Source: Spirochaetota bacterium
GTDB taxonomy: Bacteria; Spirochaetota; Spirochaetia; Treponematales; Breznakiellaceae
Assembly (NCBI GenBank): GCA_009778155.1
Contig: WRKI01000352.1
Span: 1 to 36,836, forward strand
Length of the DNA stretch: 36,836 bases
Direction of reading: 5' to 3'
Under the pieces are notes generated by a model that ran no database searches, was not told where the DNA came from, and saw only the letters and a list, made by a program, of their open reading frames with translations. The position numbers and the translations under genes were made by a program. Every line of letters begins with the position of its first letter. Position 1 is the first letter of the stretch. Shown here piece by piece: positions 24,856 through 34,163 of the stretch.

Positions 24856-26313
24856 ATGGTAACGTTTTTTGTCGCATTTGTCATTCTTTTGTTCGGCTAC
24901 TTTATTTACGCCAAAGTTGTCGAAAAGTATTTCGTTGTCAACCCGAACTTTGTAACCCCGGTGCACACAAAAGCAGACGGCGTTGACTATGTACCTTTAT
25001 CTGACAGAAAAGCTACGCTGATCCAGTTTATATCGATTGCCGGTACGGGGCCGATTTTCGGCGCGATTCTCGGCGCGATGTGGGGGCCGGCGGCCTTCTT
25101 CTGGATCGTGTTGGGTTGCGTTTTTGCCGGGGCGACTCACGACTATGTGTCCGGTATGCTTTCGCTTCGCCAAGGCGGGGCTACGCTTGCGGAAATGGTC
25201 GGGTCGGAGCTTGGCAATACAATCAAAACCGTGTGTCGCGTGGTTATGGTCTTCCTTCTTATGATGGTTGCGGCAGTCTTTACAATGAGTCCGGCGGATA
25301 TTCTGGTTACTATCTCGCCAAACGCTCTTGTAGAGGCTTTGCCGGCCGGCGGCGCAAGGTGGTTCTGGATAGTCCTAATTGTCGGTTACTTCGGCGTGGC
25401 CACGGTTATTCCCATCAACAAGCTGATTGCAAAGCTTTACCCGGTGTTCGGCGTTGGCATGATTCTTCTTGGCGCGGGCATGGCGGTTATGTTGTTCGTA
25501 ACTGGGGCTATCTCGCGTGTGCCGGAGTTCAGCTTTGTCAACCCGCACCCGGCTGGCAGGTCGCTTTGGCCTTACTTGTTCATAACGATTGCTTGCGGCG
25601 CGATTTCGGGCTTCCATGCCACGCAGTCGCCGCTTATGGCGCGTTGTATGGCCAACGAAACTGGCGGGCGCAATGTGTTCTACCGAGCAATGATTTTCGA
25701 AGGTTTCCTGGCGCTCATCTGGGCGGCGGTGGCGATGACTTTCTTCTACAATCCCGCGGCCGGCATTAGCGCGCTTGAAGGGCTTGGAATGGCTGGGCCT
25801 CCGGCGGTTGTTGTTAGCGTTATCTCCTTTGCTTACTTTGGGGTTATCGGCGGGGTTATTGCGGTTATCTGTATTGGTATTTTCCCGATTTCCACCGGCG
25901 ACACTGCTTTGCGCGTATGCCGTTTGGCGATTGCCGACGCTTTTAAAATGGACCAAGGCCCGATCTTGAACCGTTTCAAGGTTTCGATTCCCTTGTTCAT
26001 CGTGCTTGTGTCGCTTCTCTTTATCGACTTTGGCATCCTTTGGAGGTACTTCGCATGGCTTAACCAGACTCTTGCGGTCTTTACGCTTTGGACTGGCGCG
26101 GTCTATCTGGCCAAGAGAAGGAGCAACCACTGGATTTGTACGATCCCGGCGGTGTTCATGACTTTCTTGACGCAGTCTTACATCATGGTTGCCACGGAAG
26201 GTTTGCGGTTGCCGCACGCTATTGGTATGCCGATTGGCGGGCTTATTACGATTGCCTGTATCGTGGCTTTTGCCAGAAAGTGCAAATCTTTGTCTGACAA
26301 TCCTCTCTCGTAG
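24856..26313 (+). CDS. cstA: Carbon starvation protein CstA family transporter
   Basis: FISIAGTGPIFGAILGAMWGPAAFFWIVLGCVFAGATHDYVSGMLSLRQGG; many TM helices. Confidence 0.9.
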   Translation: MVTFFVAFVILLFGYFIYAKVVEKYFVVNPNFVTPVHTKADGVDYVPLSDRKATLIQFISIAGTGPIFGAILGAMWGPAAFFWIVLGCVFAGATHDYVSGMLSLRQGGATLAEMVGSELGNTIKTVCRVVMVFLLMMVAAVFTMSPADILVTISPNALVEALPAGGARWFWIVLIVGYFGVATVIPINKLIAKLYPVFGVGMILLGAGMAVMLFVTGAISRVPEFSFVNPHPAGRSLWPYLFITIACGAISGFHATQSPLMARCMANETGGRNVFYRAMIFEGFLALIWAAVAMTFFYNPAAGISALEGLGMAGPPAVVVSVISFAYFGVIGGVIAVICIGIFPISTGDTALRVCRLAIADAFKMDQGPILNRFKVSIPLFIVLVSLLFIDFGILWRYFAWLNQTLAVFTLWTGAVYLAKRRSNHWICTIPAVFMTFLTQSYIMVATEGLRLPHAIGMPIGGLITIACIVAFARKCKSLSDNPLS

Positions 26314-26339
26314 GCTTGTACGAGGCAGGAATAAGCTTC

Positions 26340-26387
26340 GGGCTGTTGTCGTTCGCATTTGCGAGGGGCGACAGCCCTTTTTTTCTT
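26340..26387 (+). terminator. Intrinsic terminator-like hairpin after cstA
   Basis: gggctgt ... acagccc followed by ttttttt. Confidence 0.65.
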
Positions 26388-26603
26388 GTTTGGGGCTTGG
26401 CAAAGGTCGAAAAATGTGGCACAATTAGTTTGCAGACAGGTTGTTTCGTAACTAACTTGGTTTTTAATGAACGGTGCCGGCAGGTGCCATCAAGCCCCTT
26501 AGAACGAAAAAATCGAAATCTCGATTTTCACGCAAAAAAATCCCAAAATTACGATAGTTACGAAAAAACCCGCCTGCAAAAATTTTATTTTGGAGAGGCA
26601 AAA

Positions 26604-27614
26604 ATGAAAAAAAGCAGGATTTTTTTTCTATTGCTCGTTACCGCCCTTTTGCTGGGGACGGTAACCGGATGCGGGGCCGGCGCAGATGACGGCATTATCA
26701 CGATTGTTGTGGCAGACAACGGCTGGGACAGTCAGCGTATCCACAACGCGCTGGCAAGGATTGTTGTGGAAAACGCTTTCGACGGTTTCAGGCTGACGCT
26801 TTCAACGGCTTCGACCCCGATGAATTGGGAATCGATCCGAAACGGCGATGTCGATCTTGAAATCGAGGCGTGGGCGGAACACGTTGCCACTTTCCCGGAG
26901 GATGTGAGCAGCGGCGACATGGTTGTTCTTGGCGTGGTTGTCCCAGACGGCCGCCAGGGGGTGTTTGTCCCGCGTTTTGTAATCGAAGGCGACCCGGCCC
27001 GGGGGATTGCTCCTATGGCTCCGACTTTGGTCAGGCTTGACGATTTGCCAAGGTATGCCCATGTGTTTCCCGACTATGAAAACCCCGCTAGGGGCAGGCT
27101 TTTTGGCGCGATTCCCGGCTGGATGTCCGACGAGCGTTTGTACATGATTTACTTGTATCACGGGCTTGATGCCTACTTCAACTACATTAGGCTTGGCAGT
27201 GAAGCGGCTTTGTTTGCCTCGTTAATTTCCGCATACGAAATGGGGGTTCCTTGGCTTGGCTACAGTTACTCGCCTTCATGGATTGCCGGTGTTTTGGACT
27301 TGGTTGAGCTGGAAACTGACCCTTTCGAGCCGGAGGCTTTTCTGGAAGGCAGGACGGGGTTTCCTATCCAGCCGCTTATGACGATAAGCAGTCGTTTCTT
27401 TTCCGACAGGGTTGGGCCGGAGCTTGTGGGGTTCTTTAACCGTTTTGCCACGGGCGGAGAGCTTATTTCACAGGCTTTGGCCTACATGATTAACACGCCG
27501 GGGGCTACTCACGAGCAAACGGCTATCTGGATGCTGACAAACAACGATCACTTGATTGACGAGTGGCTGGAGCCGGAAAACGCGCAGAGGTTGCGGGCTT
27601 TCCTTTCGCAGTAA
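26604..27614 (+). CDS. OpuAC-type (glycine betaine/proline-like) ABC substrate-binding lipoprotein
   Basis: Lipoprotein signal (LLLGTVTGCGAG), ITIVVADNGWDSQRIHNALARIVVE..., DLEIEAWAEHV; SD ggagagg before ATG 26604. Confidence 0.8.
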   Translation: MKKSRIFFLLLVTALLLGTVTGCGAGADDGIITIVVADNGWDSQRIHNALARIVVENAFDGFRLTLSTASTPMNWESIRNGDVDLEIEAWAEHVATFPEDVSSGDMVVLGVVVPDGRQGVFVPRFVIEGDPARGIAPMAPTLVRLDDLPRYAHVFPDYENPARGRLFGAIPGWMSDERLYMIYLYHGLDAYFNYIRLGSEAALFASLISAYEMGVPWLGYSYSPSWIAGVLDLVELETDPFEPEAFLEGRTGFPIQPLMTISSRFFSDRVGPELVGFFNRFATGGELISQALAYMINTPGATHEQTAIWMLTNNDHLIDEWLEPENAQRLRAFLSQ

Positions 27615-27623
27615 AGAAGGCCC

Positions 27624-27651
27624 CGGACTAACCCCGGCTGGGGTTAGTCCG
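27624..27651. repeat. Perfect 12-bp-stem hairpin between convergent genes, family-2-like
   Basis: cggactaacccc-ggct-ggggttagtccg. Confidence 0.8.
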
Positions 27652-28249
27652 TATGCGACAGTTCCCACAGGTACAACGACGCGACGGAGCTGTAGGGCGA
27701 GTATCTTTTGGCGTATCGCTGGAATTTGTCTTTTGCGAGTTCTTTTAAGCCGTACAGGTTCATCATGCCCCGGCGTATGGCTAGGTCGCCGTAGCTTATT
27801 ACGTCGGGGCGTTCAAGGGAAAATATCAGGAGCATTTCTGCCGTCCACACTCCGACGCCTTTTATGGCGGTAAGTGTCGCGATTATTTCTTTGTCGGTTT
27901 TTTCGTGGAAGGTGGCAAAATCGACGGTTTTGCTTTGGGCAATTTCGGCGATGTTTTTTATGTAGCCGGCTTTGCGCATGGACATTCCGCAGGCTTGTAT
28001 TTCTTCCACGGATAGGGCGCAAAGTTTGCCGGCTTCCATGCCGCACAGGGAGTCGAGTTTGCCGCGAACTGTGGCTGCGGCCTTGTTTGAAATCTGCTGG
28101 CCGACGACGCTGTCCACAAGGGCGGCAAACAAGTCCGGGGTTACCTGCCGTTTGAGCATCCCGATTCGGTCTATGGCTGCCCCCAGCTTTTTGTCGCTTT
28201 TGCGCAAGTGGGCTAATTCCGTTTCGCCATACTCAAAATACTTTTCCAA
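27644..28249 (-). CDS. DNA-3-methyladenine glycosylase II (AlkA-like, HhH-GPD)
   Basis: LVDSVVGQQISNKAAATV, LTAIKGVGVWTAEMLLIFSLERPDVISYGDLAIRRGM. Start appears to be TTG and is uncertain. Confidence 0.88.
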   Translation of the reverse strand: MEKYFEYGETELAHLRKSDKKLGAAIDRIGMLKRQVTPDLFAALVDSVVGQQISNKAAATVRGKLDSLCGMEAGKLCALSVEEIQACGMSMRKAGYIKNIAEIAQSKTVDFATFHEKTDKEIIATLTAIKGVGVWTAEMLLIFSLERPDVISYGDLAIRRGMMNLYGLKELAKDKFQRYAKRYSPYSSVASLYLWELSHTD

Positions 28250-28301
28250 TGTTTTTAACCCTGCAAACCGGCGGAGCGGAAGTTGCCCCGCCGGGCGATT
28301 T

Positions 28302-29024
28302 TCAGCCGTAGCCCCTGTAGAAAACGCGAACCTGTTTGTACAAGCCGTCGCCTTCGCTTTTTGTGTGCACGTCGGAAATGTCGTTTAGGGTGGTGTGGAT
28401 AAGCCAGCGGTCGAAAGGATTCATCGGTTCCAGCAGAATGGAGCCGCGTGTCGAGCGAACCCTTTCGGCGGCGGAGTACGCCATGCGAACCAGCGATTCC
28501 TCGCGGCGAATACGGTAGTTTTCCGTGTCCAAAACCACGCGCATATCTTCCCGGCCAAGCCTGCTCGCGTAAATATTTGCCAAAAGTTGCAAGGCATCCA
28601 GATTTTTTCCCTTTTTGCCAATAAGAATCGATGAATGAGAGGATTCCATTCTAAGCCCGATTTTGTGGTTTTCCCTAAACTGAATAAAAAGCTTGCCGGG
28701 ATAACCCATGCGCTCAATAACCCCTTCCATAAAACCCACCAGCTTTTCCTCGAACTCGTCTTGGGGAGCAGGCTCGGCAAAAGTTGCACGCGGCTTCCCA
28801 GCCGGCACAGCCGCATCCACCCTGTCGGGCACCCTCGCCTTGCTTTCGCCCTTTGGGACGATTTTATCGGTATGCACCCGTATCTTTACATAACCCTTTT
28901 TGAACAACCCCGACTTTTGCTCTTCCAGAATTGTAATGTCAAAATCGTCTTTTCCAAGACCAAGCTCCTGCACCGCCCTGTCAACAGCCTCTGTCTCGGT
29001 ACGGCCTTCAAATTCGTATTCCAT
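28302..29024 (-). CDS. jag: Jag/KhpB-type R3H/KH RNA-binding protein
   Basis: N-terminal Jag domain (EYEFEGRTETEAVDRAVQELGLGKDDFDITILEE), KH ILIGKKGKNLDALQLLAN, R3H MAYSAAERVRST; follows yidC. Confidence 0.9.
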   Translation of the reverse strand: MEYEFEGRTETEAVDRAVQELGLGKDDFDITILEEQKSGLFKKGYVKIRVHTDKIVPKGESKARVPDRVDAAVPAGKPRATFAEPAPQDEFEEKLVGFMEGVIERMGYPGKLFIQFRENHKIGLRMESSHSSILIGKKGKNLDALQLLANIYASRLGREDMRVVLDTENYRIRREESLVRMAYSAAERVRSTRGSILLEPMNPFDRWLIHTTLNDISDVHTKSEGDGLYKQVRVFYRGYG

Positions 29025-29149
29025 TAATATCTCCTAAGCGGATAAAACCCGCATCCGGCGCTTAAAACTTTGACAACACCGCTTGAGCCGCGAAGTTCAA
29101 GACCTTAAGCGCCGGAATAATTTTCACGTTGAAAGGTTTCCTCACCTTT

Positions 29150-31021
29150 TCACTTTTTCTTTTTCTTGCCGCCAGCCCCGCCGCCCTTGGGCGCAATCTT
29201 TGGCCCGGCCTTCGGCGCGATAACCGGTGCCGCCTCACGCGCCGCCTCCGGCGCGGCCGCCGCTGCTACAGCCGGCGATGCGGCATTCTTTTTAACAAGA
29301 AACTTGTTGATCAGCACCTGCTGGACAAGAGTAAGCAAGTTGGAAAAAATCCAGTAGACCAAAAGCCCGGACGGCATCTCGTAAAGAACAAAGAAGAAGA
29401 CAATCGGCATCAAGTAAAGCATCATCTTCATGTGCGGGTTTACCTGTTGCGCCGGGTTTTGCGTTACCTTGCCGTAAAGAAGCTGGGAAGCTACATATAT
29501 AAAGGGCAAAATCCTAAGAGCAGTCCAGCCCAAAAGCGGAATGCTCACCCCTTCGGGGAACTCCCAAATATATTCGGCAGAAGAAAGATCGTAAATCCAG
29601 CCGGGAATAAAAACCGCGTTCCTAAGCTCAAAGTGGCTGTTAAAAAGATTGAACATGGCGATAAAAATCGGCAACTGCAAAAGCATGGGCAAACAGCCGG
29701 AAATCGGATTGTAGTTCTGGCTCTTGTAAAACGCCGCCATTTCGGCGTTCAATTTTTGCGGATTGCCCTTGTGCTTTTCTTGAAGCTCCTTGATTTTCGG
29801 AGCCAGCGCCTGCATCTTGAGCATACCTTCCGAGCTTTTTCTTGTTAGCGGGAAGAAGACGATTTTTACAAGGAAAGTAAGCAGGATGATAGCCACACCG
29901 TAGTTCGGAATCCAGCCGTAAAAAGAGGTGAGCAACCAGCTTAACACCCTTTCCAGCGGGGCTAGAATGCCGCGAGTGGCGGCCTCCTCCGTAAGTTGCA
30001 GGTTTGTAATGCCCAAGGCGTTTGCCCCGGTATTGTAAATAACAAGCGACTGTAGATTTTTAGGCCCCAGATAAAAACGGTACACATCGGAGATTCTTGA
30101 AACGGCGGAGGCATCGCGCATAATGTGAAGCCTAGAGGCGGAAGGCAAGCCCGGCTCGTGCCTGTCGGTGAACATCATCGTGTTGTGTATAAAGAGGGGG
30201 ATGGCAAAAAGGCTGAAGTACCTGCCGGAAATGGCAACCCATGTAGGCCGGTCATCAATAAGCGAGTTTAGCCCCACCACCCGCCTTCTGCCGCCGGCAA
30301 AGGCGACATAGTTGCGGAACTCCCGGCGGCCGTCGAGCCTGTCGAAACGAGGCCCAATTTGCGGGCCGAAGGAAAGCGTGTAAGCATGGCCGCCAAAGTT
30401 AAAGCCGTCGATTGTGTGCCCGCCGTCCATCGTGATATTAAGCTCGAACATATACTCGTTGGGCAAAAAGTCGTAACGCTTCGTCAGGCGAAAGTGCCCG
30501 CCGGCAGGCAGGAAAAAGTACCGATAAAATTCCACCGAGTAATTTGATATGCGGTTTACATGAAACAGGGATGTTACCGGCTGGGCATCAATGCCGCCAA
30601 AGCCCAGGGTAAAAGCCCGCCCCTGTTCGTCGCCGGAAAAAATCATCTCGACTGGAACCCTTTCCCTGTCCGGCCCTCGGTCAAAGTGCTCGTTAAGCTG
30701 CCAAGAAATGATGTTGGCTCCAGCGTTGGAAAGAACCACCCGTATCAGTTCGGTCTCGATTGTTACATACTCGTGGTAGGCCGGCTCGACAAACTGCGGC
30801 TCGTCCGCTTCGTATTGAACCAAAGGTTCCAAAACGGCCGGGGCCAAGGGAGCCGCCGGAGCCACAACCGGGGGAGCCAAAACCGGGGCTACCGGCGCTT
30901 CCGGCGCTGTCGGGGCGACGGGAACCGGCTCCGGTGGCGGGTGGAGTATCCCCATTATTGCATAAAACCCAAAAATTACAACCATGGAAAGCACCACGGC
31001 CAATAATGTATTTTTTTCCAT
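29150..31021 (-). CDS. yidC: Membrane protein insertase YidC
   Basis: GVAIILLTFLVKIVFFPLTRKSSEGMLKMQALAPKIKELQEKHKGNPQKLNAEM, NPISGCLPMLLQLPIFIAMF. Confidence 0.95.
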   Translation of the reverse strand: MEKNTLLAVVLSMVVIFGFYAIMGILHPPPEPVPVAPTAPEAPVAPVLAPPVVAPAAPLAPAVLEPLVQYEADEPQFVEPAYHEYVTIETELIRVVLSNAGANIISWQLNEHFDRGPDRERVPVEMIFSGDEQGRAFTLGFGGIDAQPVTSLFHVNRISNYSVEFYRYFFLPAGGHFRLTKRYDFLPNEYMFELNITMDGGHTIDGFNFGGHAYTLSFGPQIGPRFDRLDGRREFRNYVAFAGGRRRVVGLNSLIDDRPTWVAISGRYFSLFAIPLFIHNTMMFTDRHEPGLPSASRLHIMRDASAVSRISDVYRFYLGPKNLQSLVIYNTGANALGITNLQLTEEAATRGILAPLERVLSWLLTSFYGWIPNYGVAIILLTFLVKIVFFPLTRKSSEGMLKMQALAPKIKELQEKHKGNPQKLNAEMAAFYKSQNYNPISGCLPMLLQLPIFIAMFNLFNSHFELRNAVFIPGWIYDLSSAEYIWEFPEGVSIPLLGWTALRILPFIYVASQLLYGKVTQNPAQQVNPHMKMMLYLMPIVFFFVLYEMPSGLLVYWIFSNLLTLVQQVLINKFLVKKNAASPAVAAAAAPEAAREAAPVIAPKAGPKIAPKGGGAGGKKKKK

Positions 31022-31064
31022 ATTATCTTACTTCCTCAATGTCAATATACCAAGACCCCTCGGC

Positions 31065-31274
31065 TCAAGGAACCGGGTCAAAGCCGCCAGAATGGAATGG
31101 GTGGCAACGAAGAATTCGTTTAACCGCCAAAAGAGACCCGCGAAAAAAACCGTATTTCTGAACCGCTTCGTAACTGTATGCAGAACAAGTTGGATAATAC
31201 CTGCAACAAGGCGGAAAATGTGGAGAAATTGCATTTTGATAAAACCAGATAGTCCCCAGAACTATTTTTTTCAT
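31065..31274 (-). CDS. yidD: Membrane protein insertion efficiency factor YidD
   Basis: [60 protein letters not shown]. Confidence 0.95.
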   Translation of the reverse strand: MKKIVLGTIWFYQNAISPHFPPCCRYYPTCSAYSYEAVQKYGFFRGSLLAVKRILRCHPFHSGGFDPVP

Positions 31275-31642
31275 TTTATTAAACCGACTTTGGCAAAAAG
31301 CCTTTGCATCTGCTGAACCCTAAGGGAAAGCGTCGCATTTTCCTCCGGGTAAACCAGCAGGATTAAATCGTAGCCGTCGCAAAGCGGCTGCGTTTCAGGC
31401 TTGAGAAGCCGGTAGGCCTCTCTGCCCAAACGCCTTGCTCTGTTACGGCTAACCGCGCCCCCGAAGCCTCTAGGAAAGGTAAAACAGATGCGGTTGTGGG
31501 GCAGGTTGTTTTTCAACGCAAAAAGCCTAGCCCCCGGACATGAAACCCGTCTGCCCTTGTTAAAAACCGCTTTAATTTGGCTTCTTCCCTTTAGGCGCTC
31601 CTTAAAATCGAAGCGAAAATGCCCCCCTTTCAGAGTGTCCAT
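31271..31642 (-). CDS. rnpA: Ribonuclease P protein component
   Basis: FAL..N...[32 protein letters not shown]; gene order. Confidence 0.93.
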   Translation of the reverse strand: MDTLKGGHFRFDFKERLKGRSQIKAVFNKGRRVSCPGARLFALKNNLPHNRICFTFPRGFGGAVSRNRARRLGREAYRLLKPETQPLCDGYDLILLVYPEENATLSLRVQQMQRLFAKVGLIK

Positions 31643-31649
31643 TCAACAG

Positions 31650-31805
31650 CTAGTAGGGCTTTTTTTCATCGGAAATCGAAAGTTTCCAGCGGCCTTTTGC
31701 CCTGCGGCGTTTTAAGACCAGCCGGCCGCCCCGTGTTTTCATTCGGGCGCGAAAGCCGAACTTGCGGTTTCGCTTTACCTTGCTGGGATTGTAAGTCCGT
31801 TTCAT
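31650..31805 (-). CDS. rpmH: Ribosomal protein bL34 (absent from the supplied ORF track)
   Basis: Reverse strand translates to [51 protein letters not shown]. Confidence 0.97.
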   Translation of the reverse strand: MKRTYNPSKVKRNRKFGFRARMKTRGGRLVLKRRRAKGRWKLSISDEKKPY

Positions 31806-31837
31806 CAGATTAACTCCTGTCTATAAAATACTTGAGA

Positions 31838-31879
31838 AAAAGAGCCTTTTGCAAAACTCGATTAGTTTTGCAAAAGGCT
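31838..31879 (-). terminator. 16-bp perfect hairpin followed on the minus strand by CTCTTTTTCTC; terminator-like, just upstream of rpmH
   Basis: agccttttgcaaaact-cgatt-agttttgcaaaaggct. Confidence 0.6.
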
Positions 31880-32063
31880 ATGCAATTTCACAGCCTAAAG
31901 TCTGTGAAATATGCTTTTTAATCGGTTGTAATTACAAAACTGAAGTTTTGCAATTACCCCGAAAGTCAAAGGCCAAAAGCCCCGCTTTGCGGAACAATCG
32001 CCTACCTCTAGTATATCGGAAAGCAAAAAAATGATCAAGAGGCCGAATTACCTCATAATTAAT

Positions 32064-32108
32064 CTAGGGAAATGCTGATTAACTCGAAGCTAATCAGCGT
32101 TTCCCTAG
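32064..32108. repeat. Dispersed palindrome family 1, complete copy, inverted relative to the 21033 copy
   Basis: ctagggaaatgctgatta-actcgaagc-taatcagcgtttccctag; 17 of 18 stem pairs Watson-Crick. Confidence 0.9.
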
Positions 32109-32159
32109 GTTTTTAGTTATTAGGCATCACGTTGCAGAAGCCCCCGGCACAGCCCCCCG

Positions 32160-32636
32160 TCATTTCAAGTGGTCTGTGTCGAGCAGAATGGTAACAGGGC
32201 CGTCGTTTATGTAGGCCACCTTCATGTGGGCTTGGAACTCGCCGCATTCGCAGACAAGCCCTTGCTCGCGAACCTTTTCGACAAAACGCTCGTAAAGCTC
32301 CCTTGCCCGACCCGGCTCGGCCGCCCCGTGCAAGGAAGGCCGCCTTCCCTTGCGGGCATCGGAAAGCAGGGTAAACTGGGAAATCGCCAAAACGCCAAGC
32401 CCACCGCCGGGCAACGTGCCCTGCCCTTGAAGGTCTTTAATGGAAAGATTCATCTTTCCGTCGCTGTCGTGGAAAATCCTAAGATTGGCCACCTTTTCGG
32501 CAAGCCAGTCGGCGAAAGCCTCCGTGTCTTCGTGCGCCACCCCCAAGTAGACCAAAAGCCCCTGAGCAATACTCCCCTTGACAACCCCGTCAACAGACAC
32601 CGAGGCATCCACCACCCGTTGAATCACCGACTTCAT
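32160..32636 (-). CDS. dtd: D-aminoacyl-tRNA deacylase
   Basis: MKSVIQRVVDASVSVDGV, GLGVLAISQFTLLSDARKGRRPSL, GPVTILLDT. Confidence 0.95.
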   Translation of the reverse strand: MKSVIQRVVDASVSVDGVVKGSIAQGLLVYLGVAHEDTEAFADWLAEKVANLRIFHDSDGKMNLSIKDLQGQGTLPGGGLGVLAISQFTLLSDARKGRRPSLHGAAEPGRARELYERFVEKVREQGLVCECGEFQAHMKVAYINDGPVTILLDTDHLK

Positions 32637-33799
32637 TGGGTAAACCTTGCCGGCTGGTGAATTGAAATACCGTCCAGCCGAATCGCGCTTTCAAACGCTC
32701 CTATGGGAGTTATCCGGCCAAGAACCTCCAGCGGCCGCTCGTTGCTGATAAAAACCGGCATATTAAAAACCACAGGCACAATCCCCTCCAAAGTTGTCCG
32801 AGTGTCGTAGCCGATCAAAAAATCAAAACTTGTAAAGTCGTCTTCGACATGAATGTTCGTGGCCATCCCCCGCCAAATAACGTGAACCCCCCGAAAAATC
32901 GCCGGCTCCATAATCGCTTCAGAAAAAGAAAAGTTGTCGGCGCGTTGAAAAGTTGCAAAACCGGGCGTATCCAGAAAACTTAAAAGCTGAATAGCCCTGT
33001 TTTGAAGCCCGTCCGAGGCGTTTGACTCTAAAATCGTGTTAAGATAGACCCTAGCAGGCTCGTCCCTGCCGGCGGTAAAAAGCGCCAAAGCCCTGTCGTA
33101 AGTTTCCACCGCCTCGCTAACCGTAAAAATGTGCCTGTAAACACCGGCAAGCTGGACAGGCGCGGCGCGTTCCGCCGCCGTAAGCATAAACTGAGCCGCC
33201 GAGCGATTGACAGGAGCCGCCGCCTGCCTCCCCGGAAACAAATTGCCCGGCAGCAGGTGCGCGGGCAAAAGATTGGCGGGGAAAATGTCGAATGTAAGCA
33301 ACAGGCCGAAACACAATGCAAGCGCCCCTATAATGGAAACCCCCGGCACCAAAACCCTTTTTAACGAAAAATCGACAGAAGGCAGGGGGGGATACAGCCG
33401 CACAACCTGCCCGGAGTCGCGCCAGACGGCAAAGGACTCAAGACCTGCGTGTTTGCGAATAATCGCAAGAGCCTTGCTAGCGGTTTTATTTTTGGGATCG
33501 ATGTCTTTTACGTCAAGATAGCAGTTGATCGCCTTTTCCGTTTCCCCGCGCTTCATGTAAAGTGCCGCCATCCCCAAAAGCACATGAGGGTCTCTCATTT
33601 TAATTTCCCGCGCCTTGTTAAAGTTCTTAAAAGCCCCGACATTGTTGCCGGAATACAGACAAATCACGGCCATAAGATAGGCATAGCGGAAAGTGCCTTC
33701 GTATAAATGCTCCCCGCTTTCGAGCATACGGATTGCGCTGTCGTATTTTTTGGACTTTGCCAGACTTATCGCCCTATTCATTATGAGATCGTTTTTCAT
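32633..33799 (-). CDS. TPR-repeat membrane protein, conserved hypothetical
   Basis: N-terminal TPR-like repeats (NNVGAFKNFNKAREI, GETEKAINCYLDVKDIDPKN), central TM (VLVPGVSIIGALALCFGLLLTF). Confidence 0.75.
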   Translation of the reverse strand: MKNDLIMNRAISLAKSKKYDSAIRMLESGEHLYEGTFRYAYLMAVICLYSGNNVGAFKNFNKAREIKMRDPHVLLGMAALYMKRGETEKAINCYLDVKDIDPKNKTASKALAIIRKHAGLESFAVWRDSGQVVRLYPPLPSVDFSLKRVLVPGVSIIGALALCFGLLLTFDIFPANLLPAHLLPGNLFPGRQAAAPVNRSAAQFMLTAAERAAPVQLAGVYRHIFTVSEAVETYDRALALFTAGRDEPARVYLNTILESNASDGLQNRAIQLLSFLDTPGFATFQRADNFSFSEAIMEPAIFRGVHVIWRGMATNIHVEDDFTSFDFLIGYDTRTTLEGIVPVVFNMPVFISNERPLEVLGRITPIGAFESAIRLDGISIHQPARFTQ

Positions 33800-34128
33800 G
33801 ATAATCATTAAAGCTGAATTTTGCTCCAGCCCCCCCAAATCCTTGCAATAATTCTGATGCCCGCCTTTTGGCGCAAGCCCCAGAGCCGCCATTTTGTGCA
33901 GAGCAGAGGAAAAGACCCCGTTGGTTTTATAGTTTTATGAGCTGCAACACCCGGCACCATAAAACACCCCGCCTCCCGCAAATATCGTACAGCAAGAACG
34001 CCTAAAAAGCAAGGCTTATTTTTGGAAATTTTTCAGCAAACCCATACTCAATCCCAAGACTATATATGGAAGATTTCGGCATAAACCGACAAGATGATTA
34101 GGAAAAAAATCGCCCGCCGGGAACGCTC

Positions 34129-34163
34129 TAGACAAAAAGGGGCGAAGCCGATATGATAAAAAC
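34129..34163 (+). promoter_or_regulatory. Promoter TAGACA-N17-TATGAT ending 6 nt before ATG 34164
   Basis: tagacaaaaaggggcgaagccgatatgataaaaacATG; the same architecture recurs before ATG 35331. Confidence 0.65.

Noticed and set aside
25375-26424. 349-codon antisense ORF opposite cstA
   Set aside because: Highly charged, no domain signature, opposite a confident membrane transporter.
31806-32160. oriC next to rpmH
   Set aside because: No dnaA gene and no cluster of TTATCCACA-like DnaA boxes; the hairpins alone do not support an origin.
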